Made by a program: the position numbers and the translations under genes. Below are positions 35,817 to 44,213 of a stretch of DNA of 64,000 bases, one piece after another. This stretch comes from Martinezella miluonensis (GTDB lineage: Bacteria; Pseudomonadota; Alphaproteobacteria; Rhizobiales; Rhizobiaceae), in assembly GCF_900094545.1 (NCBI RefSeq), contig NZ_FMAH01000015.1, forward strand, positions 45,263 to 109,262, read 5' to 3'. Under the pieces are notes generated by a model, which worked only from the letters and a program-made list of their open reading frames with translations, made no database searches and was not told where the DNA came from. Every line of letters starts with the position of its first letter. Position 1 is the stretch's first letter.

Positions 35817-36902
35817 TCATCCATAATGCGCTGTGACGACGCTGTTGTCGTCTCTGTCCGACGAAACGGGCGCATTGACCATCGCGGTCGCTAGCCGGCG
35901 GAAGTTGATGATCCCGACGGTTTGGCCTGTGGAAGATACGACCGCTGCATCCCCGTCGGGAGCGGAGGCGAGCATGCGAACGGCATCTTCGATCGTAGAG
36001 CCGGCTGCGATCGTCGTCTGAGGCAATGGCCCACCGGCATGCCAGGGCTCCATGATGGCCTCGACCTGTACGACGCGCCCTCTGTTCACCTCCTTGACGA
36101 AGTTTGCGATGTAGTCGTCGGCAGGCCGCAGGACGATGTCCTGGCTAGTTCCCTGCTGGATGACCTCGCCATCGCGCAGGATCGCGATCTGGTCTCCCAA
36201 ACGCAGCGCTTCGTCGAGATCGTGCGTGATGAACACGATCGTCTTTTTGATTTCCTTCTGGATGTCGAGGAGAACGGATTGCATGTCCATTCTGATGAGA
36301 GGGTCCAGCGCAGAATAGGCCTCGTCCATGAGCAGAACAGGGGCGTCATTGGAAAGGGCGCGTGCCAGCCCGACACGTTGCTGCATGCCGCCCGAAAGCT
36401 GATTGGGGTAGCGTTGTTCGAATCCCTTCAAGCCCACGCGCTCCAGCCATCTCATGGCGACATCAACGGCCTTGCCGCGCTGCATGCCCTGGACCTCGAG
36501 GCCGAATACGGTGTTGTCGAGTACGTTGCGATGGGGAAGAAGCGCAAACTTCTGGAACACCATCGCCGTCTGATGCCGGCGGAAGCTGCGAAGTTCGGTA
36601 TTGTTCATCTTCACGACATCGACGCCGTCGACAAGAACCTCTCCGGCCGTCGGATCTATCAGCCGGTTAATATGTCGAATGAGCGTCGACTTGCCCGAGC
36701 CCGAGAGCCCCATGATGACCTGAATGCAGCCGGACGGGATCTCGATGTTGATGTCCCTCAACCCAAGCACATGTCCGTGAACCCGATTGAGCTCGACTTT
36801 GGTCATGCCTTTTTTAACCGTCTCGACATGGCCGGCAGGATTTGGGCCGAAGATCTTGTAGAGATTGCGGATTTTGATGCCGCCAAACTTTTGATCAGCC
36901 AT
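35817..36902 (-). CDS. Glycine betaine/proline ABC transporter ATPase (ProV/OpuAA type)
   Basis: A 361-residue ATPase of a quaternary-amine importer. Features in order: KIFGPNPAGH at the N-terminus, Walker A GLSGSGKST, signature LSGGMQQRVGLARAL, a Walker B with Tyr (LLMDEAYSALD) and the switch histidine in VFITHDLDEA. The C-terminal 80 residues form a CBS-like regulatory segment. ATG 36902 overlaps the permease stop. It is the last gene of a TetR - ProC-like - binding protein - permease - ATPase operon, and converges on the adhesin operon. Confidence 0.92.
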   Translation of the reverse strand: MADQKFGGIKIRNLYKIFGPNPAGHVETVKKGMTKVELNRVHGHVLGLRDINIEIPSGCIQVIMGLSGSGKSTLIRHINRLIDPTAGEVLVDGVDVVKMNNTELRSFRRHQTAMVFQKFALLPHRNVLDNTVFGLEVQGMQRGKAVDVAMRWLERVGLKGFEQRYPNQLSGGMQQRVGLARALSNDAPVLLMDEAYSALDPLIRMDMQSVLLDIQKEIKKTIVFITHDLDEALRLGDQIAILRDGEVIQQGTSQDIVLRPADDYIANFVKEVNRGRVVQVEAIMEPWHAGGPLPQTTIAAGSTIEDAVRMLASAPDGDAAVVSSTGQTVGIINFRRLATAMVNAPVSSDRDDNSVVTAHYG

Positions 36903-37782
36903 GGACGGTCTCCCGATGCTTCTGGAGCCTCTTGCCATAAGCCTGGCTTACCCGGTCGAAGATGATGGCAATGCCGACAATGGCAAGGCCGTTGAAGATT
37001 CCCAGCGTGAAATATTGGTTTGCAATGGCCTTGAGTACGGGCTGGCCAAGTCCTTGAACGCCGATCATCGACGCAACGACGACCATCGCCAGGGCCATCA
37101 TGATCGTTTGATTGATGCCGGCCATGATCGTCGGCAAGGCAAGCGGCAATTGGACCTTGAAGAGCTTCTGGGCATGCGATGTGCCAAAGGCATCGGCCGC
37201 CTCCAGAACATCTCTGTCCACGAGGCGGATCCCCAGATCGGTCAGTCGGATCATCGGAGGTATCGCATAGATGACGACGGCAATGAGGCCAGGCACCTTT
37301 CCGATCCCGAGCAGCATGACGACGGGAATGAGATAGACGAAGCTCGGCATGGTCTGCATGACGTCGAGGATCGGGTTGATGATGCGCTGGATCCGGTCCG
37401 AACGGGACATGACGATGCCGATCGGCAGGCCGATGGCGATCGACAGCAGGGTACAGACGAAGATCATGGAGACTGTGCGCATCGTGTCTTCCCACATATC
37501 GAAATAGCCGATCAGCAGGAGGGTCACGAGACAGCCGAGTACGATCTTGAGACTGCGGCTCGCCAACCAGGCGATGACCATGATCAGCAGGATGATAATG
37601 GGCCAGGGCGTCTGCGTCATGAAGCGCTCGGACGCGATCAGGAAATGCTGGAGGGGAGCAAACAAGCCCTCGATCTGATCGCCGTAGGCGCGGGTGAAGG
37701 CACGAAATCCGTCGTCGATGGCCTTTTTGAGGTTCCGAAGCGCGTCGTCATTCATGTGCGGAAATTTGTAAAACCAGTCCAT
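36895..37782 (-). CDS. Glycine betaine/proline ABC transporter permease (ProW type)
   Basis: A 295-residue inner-membrane permease with several membrane segments and the EAA loop LEAADAFGTSHAQKLFKVQL. The LDVMQTMPSFVYLIPVVMLLG stretch is characteristic of the ProW/OpuAB group. The ATG at 37782 is chosen over the upstream frame because AGGGGAA precedes it at good spacing. Its stop overlaps the ATPase start. A single permease gene implies a homodimeric channel. Confidence 0.92.
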   Translation of the reverse strand: MDWFYKFPHMNDDALRNLKKAIDDGFRAFTRAYGDQIEGLFAPLQHFLIASERFMTQTPWPIIILLIMVIAWLASRSLKIVLGCLVTLLLIGYFDMWEDTMRTVSMIFVCTLLSIAIGLPIGIVMSRSDRIQRIINPILDVMQTMPSFVYLIPVVMLLGIGKVPGLIAVVIYAIPPMIRLTDLGIRLVDRDVLEAADAFGTSHAQKLFKVQLPLALPTIMAGINQTIMMALAMVVVASMIGVQGLGQPVLKAIANQYFTLGIFNGLAIVGIAIIFDRVSQAYGKRLQKHRETVHG

Positions 37783-37878
37783 TCGGTTCCCCTTTTCTTG
37801 AAAGAAGCCGTGCCAGTCTTTTTGATTTTTCGGCAGGCGGTCTGCGGTGCGCTCAAGGCGCACCGCAGATGAGCAACA

Positions 37879-38880
37879 TCAAAGAGCCGCTTCGATCTTC
37901 TTGGCGGCATCCGGAGAAACCCACTTCGTCCAGATGTCCTTGTTTTCCTTCAGGAAGTGTTTGGCACCATCTTCGCCGCTTGCCTGGTTGTCCGTCATCC
38001 AGGCCATCAGCTTGTTGACGGTGCCGTTGTCCCAGGCACGCTTCTTGAGATAATCCATGACTTCCGGACTGACCTTCTGGGAGAAGGTCTTGGCAACAAG
38101 CGTGACGACATGGTCGGTCGGCCAGGCATTTGGCTTCGGATCGGGGCAATCCGCCACGGTGTTGCAGCGCTTCCACTCCGCCGCATCGCTCGACACGCCC
38201 GCCTCGAGCTTCACCATCTGGTACTTGCCAAGCAAGGCCGTTGGCGCCCAGTAGTAGCCGACCCAGCCTGCTTTGCGTTCATATGCTTTTGCAATCGAAC
38301 CATCGAGGCCGGCGGCAGAGCCGGTATCGACGAGCGTGAAGCCCGCCTTTTCCGCATTAAAAGCCTTGTAGAGCTGCGATGTCACGACTGTGCCGCCCCA
38401 GCCCTGAGGGCCGTTGTAGACGGCACCCTTCTTTGAGTCTTCTGGATCTGGAAATAGTTCGGGATGTTTCAGCATATCCGGAATGGTCTTGATGTCCGGA
38501 TGCGCGTCGGCAACGTATTTCGGGATCCACCATCCCTGCACGCCTCCGTCCGGAAGAGAGGTACCGGCGATGACGAGACGGCCTTCCTCCGTGCCCTTCT
38601 TCACGACATCTGGCAGCAGGTCGATCCAAGCTTCCGGCGCGATATCAGGCTGGCCCTTCTCAGCCATGGAGGTGATCGTAGGGACGGTGTCACCGACAGT
38701 GATTTCCGCGTCGCATCCATAGCCGGTGTTCAGAATGATCTTGTCGAGGTTGGAGAGCACTTCCGCGCTTTGCCAGTTCATGCTTGCGATGGTGACGCTG
38801 CCGCATTCGGCAGCGTTCGCAAGGGAGGCTCCGCCCACCAGCCCAAACATCATGCAGGTCGATGCCAATAGCTTTTTCAT
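37879..38880 (-). CDS. Glycine betaine/choline-type ABC transporter binding protein (ProX)
   Basis: A 333-residue periplasmic binding protein. A signal peptide ends near ANA-A (about residue 23). The mature protein begins CGSVTIASMNWQSAEVL, followed by aromatic residues likely to form the cation-pi box for a quaternary amine (WIDLLPDVV, GWWIPKYV, GYYWAP). Four cysteines are present in the mature part. It follows the ProC-like gene by about 70 bp in the same operon. The exact ligand (glycine betaine, choline, proline betaine or DMSP) cannot be told from sequence. Confidence 0.9.
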   Translation of the reverse strand: MKKLLASTCMMFGLVGGASLANAAECGSVTIASMNWQSAEVLSNLDKIILNTGYGCDAEITVGDTVPTITSMAEKGQPDIAPEAWIDLLPDVVKKGTEEGRLVIAGTSLPDGGVQGWWIPKYVADAHPDIKTIPDMLKHPELFPDPEDSKKGAVYNGPQGWGGTVVTSQLYKAFNAEKAGFTLVDTGSAAGLDGSIAKAYERKAGWVGYYWAPTALLGKYQMVKLEAGVSSDAAEWKRCNTVADCPDPKPNAWPTDHVVTLVAKTFSQKVSPEVMDYLKKRAWDNGTVNKLMAWMTDNQASGEDGAKHFLKENKDIWTKWVSPDAAKKIEAAL

Positions 38881-38951
38881 TTTCGTTCCCTTTGTTTAGC
38901 GGCCTATCTTTTTGGGGGAGCGGGCCGCCGCAAAACCCACTCAAACGCTGA

Positions 38952-39746
38952 TCAGGGAGCCTTTCCCATGCTCACCGATTTAATGAACGCCGCAGAAAGC
39001 CCCTTGTGCACTGCGGCATCGAATCCGGACGCGCGCATTTCATTGATCGCCGCCGCCGTCGTGCCGCGATAATCGAGAAACGTGCGAACAATATCGCCAG
39101 GACGCTCCTGACGTCGTTCCAGCAGGCGGCCAGCGCCGATCAACACCGTGGAGACGGCACGCTCAGCAACATCGCGGGTAAGTCCATGATCGACCGCATG
39201 GTCCATCATGGCGGCGGCGAGCAGAGCAGGAAAGGCCGGCCCCGAACCCGTAAGGCCCGTCAGATAGTCGATGTCATGCTCGCTTGCGACTTCATCCTGA
39301 ACCCCGCTGGCGTTGAAAATTTGACGTATGACCGCACGATCCGGCTCAAGAACATGGTTTGAGGCGATCCAAGGCGTATAGGAGCAAGAGACTTCCGCCG
39401 CCGCATTCGGAAGTGCGCGAACGACCCGCTCGGTCTTGTGTTGAGCGCTCAATGCCGCGAGGCGAATTCCGGCCATGACGGAAACGACGAGCTTGCCAGA
39501 CGCATCGATCGAAACGGCCGGCCAGTCCTGCGGTCGGACGGAGAGAATAATCACGTCCGCTCGATCGGCGAGCTCCTGGTTGTCTGTCGTCCAGAATGAG
39601 TCCGGAAAGCGCCCACTTCGTTCTCGTCGGTAAGACAGCGACAGGTTTTGGGGTGCGATGATGCCAGCCTCGAGGATTGAGGTGGCGATTGCTCCGCCGA
39701 GCCATCCGGCTCCACCGACTATGCCAATCCTCAGCGAACCGCTCAT
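38952..39746 (-). CDS. Pyrroline-5-carboxylate reductase-like protein (ProC family)
   Basis: A 264-residue NAD(P)-dependent reductase. The N-terminal Rossmann motif is GIVGGAGWLGGA, a little different from the usual G-x-G-N-M-G. The C-terminal GLTGSGPAFPALLAAAMMDHAVDHG matches the ProC dimerisation domain. ATG 39746 has a GGGAG-like site upstream; the frame continues into the TetR gene. Its place next to a betaine importer and opposite an N-methylproline demethylase suggests reduction of a pyrroline carboxylate made in the pathway rather than housekeeping proline synthesis. Confidence 0.8.
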   Translation of the reverse strand: MSGSLRIGIVGGAGWLGGAIATSILEAGIIAPQNLSLSYRRERSGRFPDSFWTTDNQELADRADVIILSVRPQDWPAVSIDASGKLVVSVMAGIRLAALSAQHKTERVVRALPNAAAEVSCSYTPWIASNHVLEPDRAVIRQIFNASGVQDEVASEHDIDYLTGLTGSGPAFPALLAAAMMDHAVDHGLTRDVAERAVSTVLIGAGRLLERRQERPGDIVRTFLDYRGTTAAAINEMRASGFDAAVHKGLSAAFIKSVSMGKAP

Positions 39747-39759
39747 GCCATCACTCCCA

Positions 39760-40389
39760 CTAGTCCGGCTTGTATCCATGCCTTGCGTAAAAGCGATCAA
39801 GTTCGCGCTGCTGCGGAGCTTGGCCGGTGTAGATCGCGATGTATTCCGGGATGCGCTTCATGCGCAGCGCAATGTTTTCCTTCGACTGCATCGAGATGTA
39901 TCCGATCTGAACCAGATAGGTCGTGCGCGCCCGGACATCGGCGGTGATTTCCGAGTTACCGAAGCGCATGAACATTCGGGCAAGCGCCTCTAGGCGCACC
40001 TTGTCGGCGTCTTGAACTTCGTTGAGGATCTCTGCCGACTGAAGAGCCCAGCTTCGAATTGCGAACTCGAATTTGCTGTCGAACAGTTTTTCGTCGAGCC
40101 AGCAGTCGAAAACGTTAAACATCGCCTCTGCCAGGGTTTCGGCATATGCTTCCGATTGCTTGACGATGCCGCCCGTATTCTTGTCACGCCAGCGCGCAAC
40201 CAGTCCCGCCAGCAGCTCCTCGCGGTCCTTGAAAAACCAATAGAAGCTGGTGCGGGAAAGATTGAGTTTCTTTGCGAGCGGAAGAATCTTCACCGAATCC
40301 ACGCCGGATTCCAGGAGGGATTCATAGGCTGCCTCGAGCCACCCTTCCTGCGATCCACGCCAGCCGCTGTCATTCAGTGTTTGGTCCAT
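39760..40389 (-). CDS. TetR-family transcriptional regulator
   Basis: A 209-residue regulator. The N-terminal helix-turn-helix contains ILPLAKKLNLSRTSFYWFFKDREELL, a typical TetR/AcrR pattern, followed by a helical ligand domain. ATG 40389 follows GGAG. It is the first gene of the importer operon on the minus strand and is divergent from the stcD-like gene, so it probably controls both through the repeat at 40430-40491. Confidence 0.88.
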   Translation of the reverse strand: MDQTLNDSGWRGSQEGWLEAAYESLLESGVDSVKILPLAKKLNLSRTSFYWFFKDREELLAGLVARWRDKNTGGIVKQSEAYAETLAEAMFNVFDCWLDEKLFDSKFEFAIRSWALQSAEILNEVQDADKVRLEALARMFMRFGNSEITADVRARTTYLVQIGYISMQSKENIALRMKRIPEYIAIYTGQAPQQRELDRFYARHGYKPD

Positions 40390-40429
40390 ATGCCATCTCC
40401 TAGCAAATTCCCGGGGTCCATACAACAAA

Positions 40430-40491
40430 AATGTACACACATGTCATGAGGATTGACTTTGCTGTTTTCTGGATTGACACAAGTGTACATT
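40430..40491. promoter_or_regulatory. Inverted repeat AATGTACAC / GTGTACATT between tetR and stcD-like genes
   Basis: Perfect 9-bp arms at 40430-40438 and 40483-40491, 44 bp apart, lie in the divergent promoter region. A TTGACA element (40474-40479) adjoins the right arm. Each arm also lies in a local, imperfect palindrome. The 7-mer GTACACA in the left arm recurs in the GntR site at 59391-59397. A regulator site is likely; which regulator binds is inferred. Confidence 0.6.
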
Positions 40492-40535
40492 ATGCATAGC
40501 GTCATGGTCTGCATACCTAATCTGGAGCCCGGCAC

Positions 40536-42572
40536 ATGTCGAACGATCCTCTCCTTCAGCCTTTTCAACTCAAGCATCTGACGCTGCGAAACCGCATCAT
40601 CGTCACCTCCCATGAACCGGCCTATCCGGAAGATGGAATGCCGAAGGAGCGGTATCGGGCCTATACGGTGGAGAGAGCGAAAGGCGGCGTGGCGCTGACG
40701 ATGACGGCGGGATCGGCCGCCGTCTCGCGCGATAGTCCGCCTGTCTTCAACAATCTGCTCGCCTACAAGGACGAGATCGTTCCATGGATTCGGGAGATGA
40801 CGGACGCCGTCCACGAGCAGGGCGCGGCGATCATGATCCAGCTCACCCATCTCGGGCGCCGCACGCGTTGGGACAAGGGCGATTGGCTCCCGGTCGTGGC
40901 CCCATCGCACCAGCGGGAAGCGGCGCACCGCGCATTTCCGAAGAAACTCGAAGATTGGGATATCGAGCGCATCATCAAGGATTTCGCCGATGCTGCCGAG
41001 CGCATGAAGGCCGGCGGCATGGATGGCGTGGAACTGGAGGCCTATGGCCATCTGATCGATCAGTTCGCCTCGCCGCTCACCAACGAACTCGATGGTCCCT
41101 ATGGTGGCTCGCTTGAGAACCGCATGCGCTTCTGTCTGGATGTTTTCAGGGCGATACGAAAACGAGTGGGCGACGACTTCATCCTGGGCGTTCGCTATAC
41201 AGCCGACGAGCGTCTTCCCGGCGGAACCGATAAGGCCGACGGCATAGCGATTTCGAAATTGCTCAAGGAAAGCGGTCTCATTGACTATCTGAACGTCATC
41301 CGTGGACACATCGACACGGACCCAGGCTTGACGGACGTCATTCCAATTCAGGGCATGGCGAACTCACCGCATCTCGATTTCGCGGGCGAAATCCGCGCGG
41401 CGACGAACTTCCCGACATTCCACGCCGCCAAGATCCCGGACGTCGCCACCGCTCGCCACGCCATAGCCGCCGGCAAGGTCGACATGGTCGGAATGACCCG
41501 CGCGCATATGACGGATCCGCATATCGTGCGGAAGATCATGGAAAAGCGCGAGGACGACATTCGGCCATGCGTTGGCGCAAATTACTGTCTTGACCGCATC
41601 TATCAGGGCGGCTTGGCGTTCTGTATCCACAATGCCGCCACCGGTCGAGAGCAGACCATGCCTCACGTGGTCGCAAAGGCAGAGACCCGCAGGAAGATTG
41701 TCGTCGTCGGCGCCGGGCCGGCTGGCCTTGAAGCAGCCCGCGTTGCGGCCGAGCGTGGCCACGATGTCGTGGTCTTTGAGGCGGCCAACAATCCGGGCGG
41801 CCAGATCCGATTGACCGCGCAGAGCGAACGTCGGCGAGAGATGATCAGCATCATCGATTGGCGCATGAGCCAGTGCGAAAAGCGCGGCGTGACCTTTCAC
41901 TTCAACACCTGGGCTGATGCCGAGACCGTGATGGCTCAGAGTCCGGACGTCGTTATCATCGCGACCGGCGGCCTACCGCACACCGACGTGCTGTCGAAGG
42001 GCAATGAGCTCGTCGTTTCCTCCTGGGATATCATCTCCGGCGATGTGAAACCCGGCACAAACGTTCTCATCTTTGACGATGCCGGCGACCATGCAGGGCT
42101 GCAGGCGGCCGAGTTCATTGCCAAAGCCGGCGCAAAAGTCGAAATCATGACGCCTGACCGATCATTCGCGCCGGAAGTCATGGCGATGAACCTCGTGCCC
42201 TATATGCGCTCATTGCAGAAGCTCGACGCCACCTTCACGGTGACGTTCCGGCTGGAATCGGCCGAAAAGCAGGGCAATCAGATCATCGCCAATGTCGGCA
42301 GCGACTATGGCGGGGTCGCCAAGCAGCGTGTCGTCGACCAGATCGTCGTGAACCATGGCACCATTCCGCTCGACGAACTCTATTTCGAACTGAAGCCTCT
42401 ATCGAGGAACCTGGGGGAAACCTCGTACGATCAGCTTTTGGCGGGCGAGCCTCAATCGGTCACGCGCAATGCCGAGGGCAAGTTCCAGCTGTTCAGGATT
42501 GGAGACGCCGTGGCAGCCCGCAATACGCATGCCGCGATCTACGACGGCCTTCGGATCGCAAAGGACCTCTGA
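40536..42572 (+). CDS. stcD: N-methylproline demethylase StcD-like (FMN/FAD, old yellow enzyme fused to NAD(P)-type domain)
   Basis: A 678-residue multi-domain flavoenzyme of the 2,4-dienoyl-CoA reductase / trimethylamine dehydrogenase type. The first 350 residues form an FMN-binding TIM barrel (MIQLTHLGRR, EAYGHLIDQF). Cysteines near 345-365 (CVGANYCLDRIYQGGLAFC) fit a 4Fe-4S cluster, and the FAD motif VVVGAGPAGLEAARVAAERG follows near 388. The whole sequence agrees closely with what I remember of the rhizobial N-methylproline demethylase StcD of stachydrine (proline betaine) catabolism. It would release formaldehyde from N-methylproline. It is the first gene of a three-gene plus-strand set. 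Confidence 0.85.
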   Translation: MSNDPLLQPFQLKHLTLRNRIIVTSHEPAYPEDGMPKERYRAYTVERAKGGVALTMTAGSAAVSRDSPPVFNNLLAYKDEIVPWIREMTDAVHEQGAAIMIQLTHLGRRTRWDKGDWLPVVAPSHQREAAHRAFPKKLEDWDIERIIKDFADAAERMKAGGMDGVELEAYGHLIDQFASPLTNELDGPYGGSLENRMRFCLDVFRAIRKRVGDDFILGVRYTADERLPGGTDKADGIAISKLLKESGLIDYLNVIRGHIDTDPGLTDVIPIQGMANSPHLDFAGEIRAATNFPTFHAAKIPDVATARHAIAAGKVDMVGMTRAHMTDPHIVRKIMEKREDDIRPCVGANYCLDRIYQGGLAFCIHNAATGREQTMPHVVAKAETRRKIVVVGAGPAGLEAARVAAERGHDVVVFEAANNPGGQIRLTAQSERRREMISIIDWRMSQCEKRGVTFHFNTWADAETVMAQSPDVVIIATGGLPHTDVLSKGNELVVSSWDIISGDVKPGTNVLIFDDAGDHAGLQAAEFIAKAGAKVEIMTPDRSFAPEVMAMNLVPYMRSLQKLDATFTVTFRLESAEKQGNQIIANVGSDYGGVAKQRVVDQIVVNHGTIPLDELYFELKPLSRNLGETSYDQLLAGEPQSVTRNAEGKFQLFRIGDAVAARNTHAAIYDGLRIAKDL

Positions 42573-42619
42573 CACCCGAAGGCCAATTGCCCACCGCCCG
42601 GATCATGGGGGATCAGCAG

Positions 42620-43258
42620 ATGGCAGAACGCAACGGTCAGCTACAGCTCTTTGTCGATGCGGCATTCGCAGCATTCGACCATTGTGCAAGCGATGCCGAG
42701 GCTCGCCGGTCGGTCCTGCAGATATTCTCAAGGCTTCAGACGCCTGGGGAACAGAGGCAAGGCGAGGGAGGCCAGCTCCCTGCTTGTTTGCACCTGTCAA
42801 CGGCACTTGCAATCGAAACCGGCTCCGATCAGCTGCGGCAAATGATAACCCGATTTCAGGCCATGGAACCGCGATTGATATGGCGACGCCGCGAGAATTC
42901 TTCCGGCACGTCGAGCGGGAACTTCGAAGAAGGCCATGCCAACGCGATGATCATCGGTCCGGGCGGACTGGAGGAGCGCTCCGATGTCTGGATTGGCGTT
43001 ACCCTCATGGCGCCAGGAGTACGCTATCCCTATCATGATCATGCACCGGAGGAAGTCTATCTGGTTTTGTCGGAAGGCGAATTCCAACATGGGACTTCCC
43101 AATGGTTCAGTCCCGGTGTTGGCGGATCCTTCTATAATCCGCCCGGCATCAAACATGCCATGCGATCCGTAGACACACCGCTTTTTGCGTTCTGGGCGCT
43201 TCTGGCCGATCGGACGCCTATGGAAAGGGAATTCGGATCGACGCAAGAGCAGCCGTAG
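42620..43258 (+). CDS. DMSP-lyase-like cupin (DddQ/DddL type)
   Basis: A 212-residue cytoplasmic cupin. The conserved metal positions are His141, Glu145, Tyr147 and His179, with HAPEEVY and the PPGIKHA motif. Their spacing (+4, +6, +38 from the first His) equals that recalled for DddQ (His125, Glu129, Tyr131, His163). DddQ-type enzymes split DMSP into dimethyl sulfide and acrylate. ATG 42620 has GGGGGA at 8-base spacing; ATG 42605 is possible. It follows the StcD-like gene by 47 bp. Whether DMSP is the real substrate is unknown: many soil homologues are uncharacterised, and another betaine is possible. Confidence 0.75.
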   Translation: MAERNGQLQLFVDAAFAAFDHCASDAEARRSVLQIFSRLQTPGEQRQGEGGQLPACLHLSTALAIETGSDQLRQMITRFQAMEPRLIWRRRENSSGTSSGNFEEGHANAMIIGPGGLEERSDVWIGVTLMAPGVRYPYHDHAPEEVYLVLSEGEFQHGTSQWFSPGVGGSFYNPPGIKHAMRSVDTPLFAFWALLADRTPMEREFGSTQEQP

Positions 43259-43501
43259 CGGTGCAAGCCGGCAGGCTGCTTGGATACGGCGTTGGAGCAT
43301 TCCGAGTATCCGCTAGCGCGCATAGGGCGCCGGCGGCAGCAAGCGCCGTTCGCGGTCGTTGAGTGGCAAAGGCAGTAAGCGAAAATGCCCGGTTCTGTGG
43401 TAGCTTTGGGATGTACTAGGCTCTCCGAATGTTCCCGAAGTTTTCCGCGGGAGGACGACCTTTATGGGCGTGCCGAAGGGTCTGCAGAATGAGTGCAGCT
43501 T

Positions 43502-43524
43502 GGCCGGGACATTCTGCTCCGGCC
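43502..43524 (+). promoter_or_regulatory. Stem-loop in the leader of the Gfa-type gene
   Basis: GGCCGG (43502-43507) and CCGGCC (43519-43524) can pair across an 11-base loop, ending just before the GGAAGGAG ribosome-binding site. It could affect translation or be an intercistronic processing or weak termination structure. Confidence 0.35.
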
Positions 43525-43546
43525 CGGAAGGGAAGGAGAAAGAACC

Positions 43547-44119
43547 ATGAGTACTGTGACGATCCATCCGACGGTGGATTCCGGGTATCGGGCGACGGAT
43601 GCCTCCTTTGCAGGAGGTACGCTCGTGTGCAATTGCACGACCAACGCCGTGAAGGTGAAAGTGAAGGGCGACATCGCCCATAATCACGCATGCGGATGCA
43701 CGAAGTGCTGGAAGCCTGAAGGAGCAGTCTTCTCGGTCGTCGCCGTCGCGCCGTCGAGCGAGATCGAGGTTATCGAAAACGGCAACAAGCTTGCTGTTGT
43801 GGATCCCTCCGCGCTCATCCAGCGCCATGCATGCAAGGAGTGCGGCGTCCATATGTACGGGCCCGTCGAGCGTGAACATCCATTCCAGGGGCTGTCATTC
43901 ATTCATCCCGAGCGCTTCCAGGAAAGGGGCTGGGCAGCGCCCGGCTTTGCAGCCTTCGTGTCTTCGATCATTGAAAGCGGCTATGAACCATCGAAGATGG
44001 AGGGCGTCCGTTCGCGGCTGAAAGAGCTCGGTCTCGAACCCTACGATTGCCTGTCTCCCGCCCTGATGGACTATATGGCCACCTGGACGGCGAAGAAAAA
44101 CGGGGTGCTCGCAGCCTAA
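43547..44119 (+). CDS. gfa: S-(hydroxymethyl)glutathione synthase (Gfa, formaldehyde-activating)
   Basis: Gfa-type proteins speed the joining of formaldehyde to glutathione, the first step of glutathione-dependent formaldehyde oxidation. The 190-residue protein has the family's zinc cysteines: [21 protein letters not shown] and [15 protein letters not shown] 43547 is preceded by a strong GGAAGGAG. It follows the cupin gene by 288 bp on the same strand and may share its transcript. Its presence next to two demethylation systems (StcD-like and Rieske) fits removal of the formaldehyde they make. It ends before a strong hairpin. Confidence 0.93.
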   Translation: MSTVTIHPTVDSGYRATDASFAGGTLVCNCTTNAVKVKVKGDIAHNHACGCTKCWKPEGAVFSVVAVAPSSEIEVIENGNKLAVVDPSALIQRHACKECGVHMYGPVEREHPFQGLSFIHPERFQERGWAAPGFAAFVSSIIESGYEPSKMEGVRSRLKELGLEPYDCLSPALMDYMATWTAKKNGVLAA

Positions 44120-44126
44120 ACGGCTC

Positions 44127-44153
44127 GTGGGAGTGCTTGCTCGGCACTCCCAC
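44127..44153. terminator. Hairpin between convergent gfa and dddP-like genes
   Basis: GTGGGAGTGC (44127-44136) and GCACTCCCAC (44144-44153) are perfect 10-bp arms around a 7-base loop, 8 bp after the gfa stop. There is no long T run, but the position between converging genes fits a bidirectional terminator. Confidence 0.65.
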
Positions 44154-44213
44154 ATTCCATCCGATCCGAAAGGTGGAGCGGAACCAAAATACTGCCCTCA
44201 ACTCAAGGCCGCG

